Source: Hevea brasiliensis
Taxonomy: Eukaryota; Streptophyta; Magnoliopsida; Malpighiales; Euphorbiaceae
Assembly: GCF_030052815.1 (NCBI RefSeq)
Contig: NC_079505.1
Coordinates: 26,242,843 to 26,306,842 of the forward strand
DNA: 64,000 nt
Direction of reading: 5' to 3'
Shown here piece after piece: positions 1 through 12,067 of the stretch (position 1 is the first letter of the stretch; each line of letters starts with the position of its first letter). The notes under the pieces are model-generated. The model saw only the letters and a list, made by a program, of their open reading frames with translations. It was not told the DNA's origin and ran no database searches. The translations under genes and the position numbers were made by a program.

Positions 1-4
1 ATTA

Positions 5-2507
5 TTGGAGGAATTGGGTGGAGCTAAGTTCTTCTCAAAGTTAGATCTGCTTTCGGGTTACTTTCAGGTGGGGATGCATCCTGCTGATATAGAGAAAACT
101 GCCTTCCGCACTCACCACGGACACTTTGAATTCCTGGTGATGCCGTTTGGATTATCCAACGCTCCTTCAACTTTTCAGGCCCTAATGAACGAGGTATTCC
201 AACTTTACTTACGAAAATTTGTACTCGTCTTTTTTGACGATATTTTGGTTTTCAGTCAATCCTGGGCAGAACACATCCACCATTTGCGGCTGGTTTTCCA
301 ATTGCTGTTACAGAACCAGTTGGTCCTCAAACGGTCGAAGTGTGTCTTCGGTCAATCTCAGATTTCCTATTTGGGTCATATTATTTCTTCCCAAGGAGTG
401 CAGGTGGATCAGTCCAAAGTTGCTGCTGTATTAGAATGGCCAAAGCCCAACACCATTCGTGGGTTACGTGGATTCCTAGGGCTCACAGGTTATTATCGCA
501 AGTTTGTGCAGAATTACGGCATCATTGTCGCCCCCCTCACTGCTATGCTGCGTAAAAACAACTTCCACTGGACTGATCACGCTATCGATGCATTCCAGAA
601 GTTAAAGGCAGCCTTGACATCTACTCCAATCCTGCTTCTACCGAATTTTGATCTAACTTTTGTTATATAATGTGACGCTTCTGGTACAGGGATTGGAGCA
701 GTCTTGTTACAACACAACCGGCCAGTCGCATATTTCAGCCGTTCCTTGGCAGCTCGTCATCAAAATCTTCCGGCTTACGAGCGAGAATTGATTGGCTTAG
801 TGAAGGCACTAAAGCATTGGCATTCCTATCTGTGGGGACGTGAATTTATTGTTCGGACAGATCATTATACATTGAAATATCTGCTTGAGCAGCGCCATCT
901 CTCAGCAACTCAACAACATTGGATTAGCAAGCTCCTGGGTTTTTCTTTTACTGTTGAATACAGGGCTGGCAAATCTAATGTGGTGGCGGACGCTCTTTCT
1001 CGACGGAATGCCGATGATTCAATCCTTATGGCTGTTTCCATGCCTCAACTCAGTTTGTTTGATGAAATTCGGAAGGAACATAGTGATTCACCAGCAATTC
1101 AGCAACAAATCTCTGCAATTACCAATGGAACAGTCGCTTCAAAATGGGTTTTTCGGGATGGGTTACTCTTCTACAATAACAGAGTTTACCTGCCTCCCAA
1201 TTCCCCATCAATTCAGCTGGTTGTTAGTGCTCTTCACAACCAAAGTCATGAAGGTTACCAGAAGACATTATACAGAATCACTAGAGATTTCTATTGGCAG
1301 GGGATGAAAAATTTCGTAAGGGATTTTGTGCGTTCTTGTGATGTATGTCAGCGGCATAAAACTGACACACTACAACCGGCGGGACTCCTTCAACCTTTGC
1401 CCGTTCCCACTCAAATTTGGGCTGATATCTCCATTGACTTCATAGAAGGCATTCCCACTTCACGCGGAAAGAATGTTTTAATGGTTGTCGTTGATCGGTT
1501 CTCAAAGTACGGACATTTTTTGGCTCTCACTCACCCGTACACCGCTGTAAGTGTTGCTCGCACCTTCTTTGACAACATTTTTAAATTACATGGGTTGCCA
1601 GAAACTATGGTCGCGATGTGATGTGACTTTCACAAGTTCTTTTTGGAAAGAACTATTCCGTTTATGTGGGACCAAGCTGTGTTTCAGTTCCTCTTACCAT
1701 CCACAATCTGACGGACAGACAGAGGTTGTGAACTGTACTGTTGAAATGTATCTCCGATGTTTCACTAGTTCATCGCCATCAAAGTGAATTGATTGGTTGT
1801 CTTGGGCTGAATACTGCTACAACACCAGCTACCATACCTCACTTAAATCCACACCTTTTGAGACTGTTTATGGTCGACCACCTCCTCGACTATTATCTTA
1901 CTTGCATGGCAGTTCTTCAATTGAAGCGGTTGATACTGTTCTGCGCCAACGGGATGACATGCTGCACCTACTTCACCAAAATCTGTTACAAGCCCAAAAT
2001 AAGATGAAAGCCACTTATGATCAGTCCCACCGCTCGCTGGAATTTAAAGTTGGTGACATGGTCCTGCTGCGTTTAAAGGCGTATAGACAACGATGATTGC
2101 AAAAAGAACTAATCACAAGTCCGCTGTGTTTACGGACTTTCGGTTCTGGAATGCATTGGCACCATGGCCTATAAACTATACCTTCCAGAGTCCAAGATCC
2201 ACCATGTTTTCCATGTTTCCTATCTCAAGCCCTATCATGCCTGGCCACTGTCACTCCAACATTACCACCTACCATTCTTTTGGAGGATCCTGTCCATCCT
2301 TTAGCTGTTCTGGATCATCGTATCAAAGGAGGAATTCCAGAGGTTTTAATTCATTGGAGTCATTCTTCACCAGCAGATGCTTCGTGGGAAAGGGTCCAGC
2401 ATATAATGCACAAGTTTCGGACTTCAAGCTTGGACAAGCTTCCATTGGGGGCGGAAGTAATGTTACCAAACCCTGCAAGTATATTCCCGTTATACCCATG
2501 GTCCTAA
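5..2507 (+). pseudogene. Ty3/gypsy pol remnant: RT, RNase H, integrase, chromodomain-like tail
   Basis: The window opens inside a reverse transcriptase. Seen: RT fingers and palm with LVMPFGLSNAPSTFQ and the catalytic box FFDDILVFS (about nt 230-256), then RNase H with CDASG, the ERELIGLV glutamate, TDHYTLKYL and ADALSRR (about 671-1010). The integrase follows with an HHCC zinc-binding region (about 1230-1370), the first catalytic Asp in ISIDFIEGIP (about 1425-1455) and HPQSDGQTE (about 1700-1725). The C-terminal part has GDMVLLRLK and a chromodomain-like end with ASWERV (about 2280-2507). It is inactive: an in-frame TAA at 668-670 sits between RT and RNase H. A frameshift near 1610-1621 falls at the second catalytic Asp of integrase, and a Trp-like position is TGA at 1785-1787. 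Further stops or shifts lie around 2094-2170. The N-terminal part (gag, protease) lies upstream of the window. Confidence 0.93.
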
Positions 2508-2921
2508 ATCAAAGTCACCAGAATTGAGTGGTGAATTAGTCACAGAGTTGTTCTCTTCTGCTTTGATTCTGTTTCAACATTCTGCATTGTAGGAGGGTAT
2601 TCCTCCATTTTCCTATTTTCTTGTTGTTAGTGGGAGGTTATTCCTCCATATAGAAGTAGTGCTCCTTGTATGTAGGGAGTAGTTATTTCGCACTTGTATA
2701 TATTCAAGAAATCTGATGGAATAAAGGGAACGTTAAAACCCAATTTAAGTCTTCTTGACTGAGGTTTGTGCTCCCTTTAACGAGTGACTTTTTCTTGTCT
2801 TCCACCATAGGTCGCTCAAGGAAACACCCTAACCCAAACACCCAAACACCAACCCCTCCTACTACCCATCGACCCATAACTAGATCCGTTAGCCGGGACC
2901 ATAACAACTGCTATCACTGGG
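2508..2921 (+). repeat. Probable LTR remnant of the upstream gypsy element and its junction to copia
   Basis: No coding potential. The stretch has a repeated GGAGG...TATTCCTCC motif (about 2591-2605 and 2632-2646), a TATA-like box near 2697 and AATAAA near 2721. These are typical of an LTR promoter and polyadenylation region, and they directly follow the pol end. The exact LTR borders were not found. The segment 2810-2900 is C-rich and reads as Pro/Thr-rich in one frame. It may be a gag or linker remnant of the following copia element. Confidence 0.4.
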
Positions 2922-5900
2922 ATGTTTTCCAATGAAAAGGTACAGACTCTAAGACAATTCCTATCACAGCTTGAATCACAATCCATTACAGTTGCCTCTT
3001 CTAACTTCGTCAACTCAGGTAATGCTTTTCTTGCTAATCATAATAATTCATTTTGGGTTATAGATTCTGGAGCAAACAAATATATGACAGGCTCTTCGAA
3101 TAAATTCATATCCTATTCTTCATGTTCAGGCAAAGAAAAAATCCGTATTGCGGATGGATCCTTATCTAATATTTCTGGAACAGGTTCTATTAAATGCACT
3201 CCTACTATAAGTCTTAGTTCTATCTTACATGTGCCTAGCTTTTCTATTAACCTTTTTCTGTCAGTTCTATCACAAAAGCTCTCAACTGCAAAATTGAATT
3301 TTTTTGAGTTGATAACAGGGAGAACGATTGGCAGTGGTAGACTGCAAGATGGGCTATATCTATTGAATGATTGTGTTGATCAAGTCATGTTGGGATAGTT
3401 TATGGGTGCTGAGGAATAAATTATTCAGTGGCATAGGAGACTTGGACATCCTTCATTTACTGTTTTAGAGAAACTTCATCCTCTTTTGTTTAAGCAATGC
3501 AAAACTGAATTGTTAGTATGTGATGCTTGTGAGTTTGCCAAACATATTAGACAATCTTATCCTGCAATAAATAATAAGGCTTCAGTTCCTTTTATGACTA
3601 TTCATTCTGATGTGTGGGGGCCTACTCAAACTGTGTCTTTATCAGATTATAGATGGTTTGTGACTTTTATTGATTGTTGCAGTAGGTTAACTTGGGTATA
3701 TTTGATGAAAGGAAAAAATAAAATATTTTCATGTTTTCAGCAGTTTCACAAAATGATTAGCACCCAGCTTGATGCTCATGTTAAAATACTGAGAACTTAT
3801 AATGGCACAGAGTATATGAATAGAGTTTTTCAGGAATATTTGAACTCACACAGAATTTTGCATCAGACTAATTGTGTTAACACTAGTGCTCAAAATGGAG
3901 TGTCTGAGAGAAAAAATAGACATTTACTTGAGGTTGTTAGGTCTCTTATATTTACAATGAATATTCTCAAACCTTACTGGGGGGATGTAATCCTTTCTGC
4001 TGCATATCTTATTAACAGGATGTCACTCCGGACTTTGGAGTTTAAGAGTCCTTTAGAGGTTTTGCAAGGTAAAAATTCATATATTGTTCCTCCAAAGGTC
4101 TTTAGTTGTATTTGCTTTGTTCATCAGCCTAATAGGGGAAAGTTAGAACCTCAAGCCTTCAAGTGTGTCTTTGTTGGTTATTCCAGTACTCAAAAGAGGT
4201 ATAGGTGTTACCACCCTCCTACATGGAAATATTTTGTGAGCATGGATGTTACCTTTAGGGAATCTGAATCTTATTTCCATCCACCTCTTCATGGGGAGTA
4301 TAGGAAGGAAGAAGAGATGTCTTTCCCTTCTTCTTTGTGCTCTCCCAACTTTCAACTTCAAAGGGAAAATCTGGGTCTAAAGCCTATACTTAACAATGAT
4401 ACTCAGGGGGAGTCACTTAAATCTCGAGGGAGACTGAATGGATCAAATTTGAGAATCTATACTCGGCGGAACAAGACAGATATAGCCATCGAGCAGGAGA
4501 CTGCTGATCAACCGGAATCTCTAGATTCAATTCCTGAACATCCTGAGGTATGTGATGAGTCTTCTTTGGTTCCTGAAGAGTTTAATTTTAATTCTCAGTC
4601 TACTCTTCTTTCTTCTAATAATGATCTTGATATTCCTATTGCTCTCAGAAAATGTGTTAGAACCTGTACTAAACATCCCATCTCTAACTTCATTTCCTAT
4701 GATTTTTTGTCTCCATCCTATAGAGCCTTTTTATTGTCTGTTTTCTCTGTTTCTATCCCACAGGATTGGAAGAAAGCATGTCTTGATCCAAAATGGAAGG
4801 CAGCCATGGTAGAGGAGATGAAAACTCTAGCAAAGAATGAGACATGAAAACTTGTTACTCTTCTAATGGGGAAAAACCAGTTGGATGCAAGTGGTTGTTC
4901 ATTGTGAAACATAGAGCAGATAGTTCAATTGAAAGGTACAAAGCTAGGCTGGTAGCAAAAGGTTTCACACAAATGTATGAGGTAGATTACCAGGAAACGT
5001 TTGCTCTTGTTTCTAAAATGAATACCATTAGAATTTTAATATCATGTGCAGTAAATCTTGAGTGGGATTTGCAGCAGTTTGATGTAAAAAAATGCCTTTC
5101 TACATGGTGATTTGGAAGAATAAATATATATGGAAATCCCTCCAGGGTTTGAGAATGGGAAGACCAAAGGAAAAGTTTGCAGATTGAAGAAAGCACTGTA
5201 TGGTTTAAAACAGTCACCTAGGGCATGGTTTGACAGGTTTAGTAAGGCTATGGTTTCTTTTGGATACTGCCAAAGCAATGCTGATCACACCTTGTTTATA
5301 AAACACTATAGGGGTAAGATCACTCTGCTTATTGTCTATGTGGATGATATTGTGGTAACTGGTGATGATAGGGAAGAAATGATTCATCTAAAGGAACAAC
5401 TAGCACAGGAGTTTGAAATCAAAGATTTGGGAAGGCTAAAGTACTTTCTTGGAATAGAGGTTGCCAGATCAGATAAAGGAATCTTTATTTCTCAAAGGAA
5501 GTACATACTAGATCTGTTGGAGGAAACAGGAATGCTAGGTTGTAAACCAGCAGAGTCTCCCATTGAGGCAAATCACAAATTGCAAGCTGGAGTTGGGGAA
5601 TCCGTGGATATTGGGAGATATCAGAGGTTGGTTGGCAGACTGATTTACCTTTCGCATACCAGACCAGATATAGCATATGCAGTGGGTCTAGTGAGTCAGT
5701 ATATGCATGATCCTCGTGAACCTCATTTGGAGGCTATTTTCCGCATCTTGCGATACTTAAAATCTGCACCTGGGAAAGGACTTCTTTTCTCAAAGCATGG
5801 CCATCTTCAGATTAAGGCCTTTACAGATGCAGATTGGGGTGGATCTCTTGATGATAGGAGATCGACATCTGGTTACTGTACTTTTGTTGGTGGTAATCTA

Positions 5901-6290
5901 GTCACTTGGAGAAGCAAGAAGCAAAATGTGACAGCTAGATCCAGTGCAGAGGCTGAGTTTAGAGCAATGGCTCAAGGTATTTGTGAACTATTGTGGTTAC
6001 GAAAGTTGATGGAGGAATTAAAATTGCTGGAAACTAGTGGTTTGTCCCTGTTCTGTGATAACAAAGCTGCCATCAGTATAGTTCACAATCCAGTTCAGCA
6101 TGATCGGACCAAGCATATAGAGATTGACAGACACTTCATAAAAGAAAAAGTTGTCAATGGTTCCTTAAGTATCTCTTACGTAGGGTCGAAAGACCAGTTA
6201 GCTGATGTGTTCACTAAGGGATTAAGTTGTAAGGGGTTTCATACCCTAGTTTGCAAGTTGGGCATGTGCAACATACATGAACCAACTTGA
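2922..6290 (+). pseudogene. Copia pol polyprotein, broken (PR-IN-RT-RNase H)
   Basis: Protease: WVIDSGANKYMTG with the DSG active site (about 3055-3093). In-frame TAG at 3396-3398 and TAA at 3417-3419 precede the GAG-pre-integrase motif WHRRLGHPS. Integrase core: first Asp in HSDVWGP, then LRTYNGTEY, where the usual second catalytic Asp is Tyr, then the Glu in GVSERKNRHLLEV. RT: a frameshift at about 4847 and another at about 5100, then LKKALYGLKQSPRAWF and the catalytic YVDDIVVTG (about 5337-5363). RNase H: FTDADWGG, SSAEAE, FCDNKAA, and the usual C-terminal SKDQLADVFTKGL, with a normal stop at 6288-6290. From 5130 to 6290 the frame is fully open (over 380 codons). Stops, frameshifts and the D-to-Y change make it inactive. 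Confidence 0.95.
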
Positions 6291-6297
6291 GGGGGAG

Positions 6298-6500
6298 TGT
6301 TAGAATCCCTCAATTAGTGTAAATCCCTTAATCAGTGTAAATTAGCTGTAAATTAGAATATAATTAGGAATCATTGTATTTATTGGCTATTATTAGTTTC
6401 CTAGTTAGTCCTAGCCTTTGTATATAAATTAGAATGCTTGTAAATCATTTTAGTATGAAGAAATATAAAAGAAAATTTTCCAAATTCTCTATTTTCTACA
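6298..6500 (+). repeat. Copia 3' LTR (203 bp)
   Basis: It begins TGTTAGAATCCC directly after the polypurine tract and ends ATTTTCTACA, giving the short inverted termini TGTTAGAA and TTCTACA. A TATA box (TATATAAATT) lies at 6421-6430. It is short for an LTR but normal for plant copia elements with the GAGGGGGAGTGTTAGAAT junction. No 5' partner is visible. Confidence 0.85.
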
Positions 6501-6870
6501 AAAAGTCAAAAGATTAAAGATGGAAGAAACGGAATGTCTAATCTGATGTGATGCGTTTACAGTTATTTCTATATCTTTCTATTTATATCTTGGTTTTAGA
6601 TTGAAAAGCTCCTAGGTTGCTTTATAACTTGAAAAACAGAATGTCAACCTTCAAACATCTGAGATTTATCTATTTCAAACATCTGAGATTTATCTATATT
6701 GAATTACAAGTACATAGACAACTTCTGGGTGCATCGAATGATTATGAAATAATTCAAGAGCATATGAACTCTGGTTTGTACAGCCATTAGATTCTTTTTA
6801 ACACACAAGCTCTTGACGCTGCCATACAGTTTAACATTTGTTTCTGATTACACAAATCTTGCTTGATTAG
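6501..6870 (+). other. Probable villin intron remainder
   Basis: No coding match. It runs from the copia LTR end to a splice acceptor (TTGATTAG at 6863-6870) before the villin exon. A direct repeat, CATCTGAGATTTATCTAT, occurs at about 6656 and 6680. Confidence 0.5.
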
Positions 6871-7749
6871 AAACCCAAACGAAGAACACCTGTATCCCAT
6901 GGAGGAAGATCTAGTGTGCCAGACAAATCTCAGCGTTCCAGAAGCATGTCTTTCAGCCCTGATCGAGTTCGTGTGAGGGGCAGGTCACCAGCCTTCAATG
7001 CGCTAGCTGCTAATTTTGAGAACCCTAATGGCAGGAACCTTTCAACCCCGCCACCAGTTGTTAGAAAGGTTTATCCAAAATCTGTGAGCCCAGATTCAGC
7101 AACAGTGGCTTCCAAATCTGCAGCCATAGCAGCACTTACTGCAACTTTTGAACAACCGCCACCAGCACGACAAGTTATAATGCCCCGATCCGTAAAAGGT
7201 ATTTATTATTCAAGCTTGTCGAAGGCGTTTGATTTATTATTACATCTCCAATCTTCCTGATGCATAAATTCGACATGACTACTTATCTTCTATGAAGTGA
7301 GCCCTGAGGCAGCAAAATCAATGCCAAAATCGGCAGCAAAATCAACTCCAAAATCAACTCCTGAAAAATCAACACCTGATTTAAACAATAAAGGGAACTC
7401 TATGAGCAACAGAATAGAATCCCTCACCATAAAGGAGGATGTGAAGGAGGGTGAAGCTGAAGATGAGGAAGGGCTCCCAATATATCCATATGAATGCCTT
7501 AAAATTAACTCGACAGATCCTGTTACTGAAATTGATGTGACAAAGCGAGAGGTAAACTATAAACAATTGGCAATACATTATTTAAAGCAGAAATTTATGG
7601 AACTGTTCTTAGATATTTCTGTTTATTGCTTGCAGACTTACCTCTCATCAGCAGAGTTTAGGGAGAAATTTGGGATGGCAAAGGATGCCTTCTATAAGAT
7701 GCCAAAATGGAAACAGAACAAGCTTAAAATGGCCCTTCATTTGTTCTGA
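6871..7749 (+). CDS. Villin-like actin-binding protein, 3' exons (linker plus headpiece)
   Basis: Villins bind, bundle and in some cases sever actin filaments in the cytosol. Only the C-terminal part is present. Three exons are supported: 6871-7198, 7298-7551 and 7636-7749 (stop TGA 7747-7749), with GT-AG introns of 99 and 84 bp and a continuous frame (109, 85 and 37 codons plus split codons). The first two exons encode the variable Ser/Pro-rich linker, with SRSMSFSPDRVRVRGRSPAF and a run of PKS/TPK repeats. The third, together with YPYECLKINSTDPVTEIDVTKRE, gives the villin headpiece, with YLSSAEFREKFGMAKDAFY and the actin-contact KWKQNKLKMALHLF. The 84-bp intron has no stop in frame, so a simple ORF wrongly runs through it. 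The gelsolin-repeat exons are absent; they would lie left of the window or were lost. Whether the gene is complete and expressed cannot be told here. The linker and headpiece resemble the plant VLN2/VLN3 type. Confidence 0.88.
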
Positions 7750-8600
7750 GTCTCCATACCTCTGCCTTTCCTCCAGCTCCTGCAGCCTCAGCTGCAGGTG
7801 GAAGAAATCTTATTTGTGAATCTGTACAAATTCTTCCCCTAGAAAGAACCATTTTTAGCATTTTTAATTGCTATCTAGTATTCTAAATGCTCCACTCTAT
7901 TTCTTCCTACAGTGGGGGGGATCTCAGTTTCTCAAAAGTAAAAGGGACAGCATCAGTGCATTTTTAGCTGCTTCTGCTCCCAGGAAGCTTGTTTTCTTGA
8001 TTGATGGACAAAACCAGAGGTTTTTTCCAATTTTCTTTTTCATCTCTTGGTTTGAACATGTATCCCCTTATTTGTGGTTGAGGTAGTTTTTTTTTAGTAT
8101 TCTTTATGGTCACAGGTTTGTTGTGAGCTTGCATTTTTGTTTTTCATTATTCAATTGAAAATTTGATTGCTGTAGTGATTAGTTGATTGCGAATGCAGAC
8201 AGTTTAGAATGTATTGTACAACTGAGGATGGAAGTGTGTACAGCAGAGTTTTAAAACCAGTCCACTCATCACTTAATTTGTTTTTAATAAAAGTGTGCTT
8301 TTATTATATTACTTTTTTTTTTCAGGTATTTTATCTTCACCATCTTGGCTTCAAATCTTTGTGTGGGGGGAATGTTGTGGTAATAATAAAATAAAGCTCC
8401 ATGCAGTTTTGGCATTTCACCTGCCTTTTTTTTGTTGTTGATTTTTGTTCTTGGCTTATATCCATTCAAAAAAAATTTTTTTTTTCCTTATCTTAGCGCT
8501 CATGCAATATTTTTTTTTATTTTTTTTATTTGAGATTTGGTAGAACTCTCATGATTTTCAGATTAGTTCTTATAGCTTCCATCTTTTATTTGATCAATTA
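7750..8600 (+). other. Probable villin 3' UTR and downstream flank
   Basis: No ORF of note. It is T-rich with homopolymer runs. A candidate AATAAAATAAAG polyadenylation region lies at about 8386-8396. The transcript end is not determined. Confidence 0.4.
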
Positions 8601-9211
8601 TGCATTGTAAGAACTCTACTTCCTTCTTCTTCTTCTTTTTTTTTTTAATGATATTTATTTATTTGGGGATGATTTACAATAAATTCCTGAAGTATAGCAG
8701 AACCCCAAGTTTGTACCTGACATGTTTGTAAGTAATGATTGGCCATGAATTTAAATTTTGTTAACAAATTAGTATCTGTCATTAAATAGTCTATACATCA
8801 AAATTATTTTATATAATTATTTAAATATAAAATAAATAATTATTTAAATATAAATTTTAAATATAAAGATTATTTTGTTAATAAAATAAAATTTTAAGAA
8901 TTTAATTATTTTAAATTAAAAATCATTTGACAAGTTACCTGTGAATTTAAATACTGAAGTATTAATTTACTAACAAAATTTGAATTTTGAAAAATAAATT
9001 TTTACTCAAAAAAATATAAAGGATGATAGACTTAATTGTAAATTACCCTTTATTTTGTTGGAGTCTTATTAATGCTATGTGGCTATTTTTCTCAACTTAA
9101 TGTTTTATGGTTATTTTGGTTTTTACTATATTTTCACTTCATTGATGGGAATTGCTTCTATCATTTAAGAGACAAATTATGATAGAAAATGGACTATGGC
9201 TTAAGAAATAA

Positions 9212-9260
<49 letters not shown>

Positions 9261-10170
9261 GAAAATAAAAATAAAATGTTTTGTTCTTCAATTATATATA
9301 TATATATATATAAGTTTTGCTGTGATTAACGTGCAAATTAATATTTGCATTATAAGTTGGATTGGATAGTTTCAATTGGCAAGAACACAAAGTCATATTC
9401 ATCGATATTAGTTATTCTAGTAGCTCTTCAAATATGTATTAGTTAGATAATTGAAGTTTTCATAGAATTGGTGATTGAAATTAAGAAAAAAGAAATAAAA
9501 CTTAATGTCAAGAAATGGTTGCCTTTTTTCTTTTTATCGATCTTATCACATATATTTTTTTAATCCATTCAAGAATTTATCCTTTATAATTTATTCTCAT
9601 GTATACTGGAATAAAATTTTTAATCTTATAGTTTATTAACTAAAATTTTTATTGCTCAAACATGATTAGTATTAATGGGAATTTAGACAATAGCACGTGC
9701 AATTGAATTTAGGTAAAGTTATTAGTAATTAATATTTCTCACCAATGATTAATGGTGGTAGCCATAATTTATCATTTCATTCTATTTTATTCTTATTGTC
9801 ATAAATAAAATTTTCATAGTCTAATTTTTTTTATAATATTATAAATTTAAAGAAAATTAATATTTCTAATATTTTTAAACACTAGAAAATAAATTTTTTT
9901 TTTTAATTTCAACATTGCAATCAGAGCCTAATCAAATGATGCTATAGAGCCTAATCAAATGATGCTAGTTTATTGTATTATTAGGAAAATTAAAAAAAAA
10001 TTAAAAAGTTAAACACAAATTCATCCTTATATTTTCACTAAAGAGCGTAATGGCATTACAAACTCTTTTCAACCTATTAAATACCTCACTTTCTATTTTG
10101 ATACCTATTAAATTTACTTCATATGCATGAAGGCAAGTGAAAATGCTATAAAAGTATTAACATTTTTTAC
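8601..10170. other. AT-rich intergenic DNA with microsatellites
   Basis: No gene seen. It contains a (TTA)n array at about 9212-9260, (TA)n at about 9294-9312 and a short tandem duplication of a 21-23-bp unit (GAGCCTAATCAAATGATGCT) at 9924-9967. Between about 8666 and 9050 a weak inverted repeat around GATGATTTACAATAAA and its counterpart may be an old MITE. Confidence 0.5.
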
Positions 10171-10174
10171 AATA

Positions 10175-10310
10175 TTAATATGGGCAAGGGTGATACAGTT
10201 ATTCAGTTGGCAAGACTCAATCAGCACTTTCATTAGGTTGAGAGTTTAAATCTTACCAATCGTCTACTTTGATGGCCGATCTGTGAACTTTCTTGTAATT
10301 TCTTAGTGAG
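10175..10310 (+). mobile_element. SINE-like tRNA-derived segment (tentative)
   Basis: The segment has a tRNA-like layout. CAGTTGGCAAGACTC resembles an A box, and GGTTGAGAGTTTAAATC, about 35 bp later, resembles a degenerate B box (GGTTCGAATCC type). This is the pattern of plant SINE heads. Boundaries and a poly-A or target duplication were not established. Confidence 0.4.
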
Positions 10311-10337
10311 ATTGATAGTATATCCAAGGATAAATTT

Positions 10338-10695
10338 TATCCGCAGTCACTCAATTTTGCTAATTATTTCATTTTAGTTATCATATTTTAATTTGTTTCA
10401 ATAAAATCACTCTCTTTTTTCTTTTTTTTGTTCACCCGCAGTATAAAATCTTTATTAAAGCTCTTGTGTTGCATGTTTTACGCGGCTTTTAATCATAAAA
10501 AGAGATTATATCTTCGCTAAGTTAAATTAAAATTTGCTTCTTTTATTTTTTTTTTATCTAAAAATAGAGATAAATAAATATATCTACTAAATTTTATTAT
10601 GAGTGACAGCTAATAAAAAACAAAGTAATTTTATTGAAACAAATTAAAATGTAATAACTAAAATGAAATAATCAATTACCAGATAAATTTATCCA
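10338..10695. mobile_element. Foldback MITE with about 80-bp inverted arms
   Basis: The left arm (about 10338-10420) and right arm (about 10600-10695) are reverse complements. Shared blocks include TTATTTCATTTTAGTTAT and TTTTAATTTGTTTCAATAAA. Both ends carry GGATAAATTT-type termini. The loop of about 180 bp has no coding potential. The superfamily is not assigned. Confidence 0.65.
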
Positions 10696-10699
10696 TATT

Positions 10700-12058
10700 T
10701 CCTAGTAATAGACCGCTTCATTATCATTGAGAGAATGACAAAAATTTTGATGGAGAATGCATCAAAAATTTATTTAATCAATGATTTATTAGTCTTAAAA
10801 ATAAAATTATAAAAATTAAATAAATTATAATAAAAAATAAGAGTTTCATCAGATTTTTCAAGTAAATTACATATGTTAAACATAAGAAATTAATTACTTC
10901 ATAAATTCTCATTTATTCGTAATTGATCTTCATGAATAATTTAGTGGTTTAAAAATATTAGAAAAAGGCACAAAGGCTGACTTGAGTCTCTATACATTTT
11001 TTTTTAAGTTTAATTAGACATTAATTTTTTTTATTTAATTACAAGATATCTCATGCTTGGATTGAGAGTGTTATTCGGGTAAAATTCTTTGCACAAGGAC
11101 GACTTACTAGTCATTAAACTCTTATTTCAATTTAATTTAGCCTTTTTAATGGCTTTTGTTAGTTTCCATTAACTTGGGCATGTGAGATCCATAAAAATAA
11201 TAAAAATCATTTTTCATATTTTTAAAAAATTAATTTTCAAAATATTTACCTATTCAAATTTTTAAATATTTTCCAAATAAATAATTAGAATAAAAATAAA
11301 GAAAAAAAAATCTTCAAGAACCCAATAACAAACCCAACAATAATTCTTCAAGAAGCTAGCATCAATTCTTTGACCCTACATTTATTGATATTGCAATCTA
11401 AGACCCACTACCGTTGCTTCTTTACGTTTTGTTGAGACTCTCCCTTGCTTGTCAAACTCTAATTGGTGTTCATTTTGTATCATGGCTTTCCAATCAAGAC
11501 TCGTAGTAAGTTAAACTCAATAACCAATCATTTAAAGCCCATTAGAGAGGTCCATTTTCAAGAACTAAATGAATAGAATATAGCCATAAATTGGACATTC
11601 CCAAACACTCATTCCACTTGCAAACAAATAGAACTGCATGCAACACAAGGTATATTAACAGCTAATAATCTATAGTAGATGGAGCACTGCTCAACCACGA
11701 ATACATAATTATAAACATCAATATGGGAGACTTACTTGACCCTCATATCCAAATCCATACACATAATTAATACTCATATTTGGAGAGCTCAACTTGACCA
11801 CTATCCACAGTGATCATAGGGGGTGTGTGCGTGTGTATTCATGCACAATATCCATACAAATGTCAATATTACAAAGCATAATAATGCCATTCAAAATTTT
11901 AGAAAGTGCTAATATTAACAACATAATACAAACTCAACAAAATAAAGTCCAGCTAGGAGAATGTAGGACAGACTCCAATTAAATATCTATTTCTATTTCC
12001 TAGTAAAAATATTAAACATGAATAAATATTTGACTAAGAGAGTTTGATGTTAAACATG
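10700..12058. other. Intergenic DNA, no gene recognised
   Basis: AT-rich in the first half, more mixed after 11300. No ORF with a recognisable domain, no clear repeat border. Confidence 0.5.
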
Positions 12059-12067
12059 AAAAAAATA

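Larger units (their letters stand above)
2800..6500 (+). mobile_element. 5'-truncated Ty1/copia retrotransposon
   Basis: The order protease, integrase, RT, RNase H defines a copia element. Its right end is clear: stop codon at 6288-6290, polypurine tract AGGGGGAG at 6290-6297, then a 203-bp LTR. No copy of that LTR is seen on the left and no full gag is present, so the element is truncated or was joined to the gypsy remnant by recombination. The left border is approximate. It lies in the same orientation as the villin exons that start 370 bp downstream. Confidence 0.85.

Noticed and set aside
7297..7749. Single uninterrupted villin ORF
   Set aside because: It includes an 84-bp intron (7552-7635) with GT-AG ends that splits the headpiece; the residues from that part do not belong to the family.
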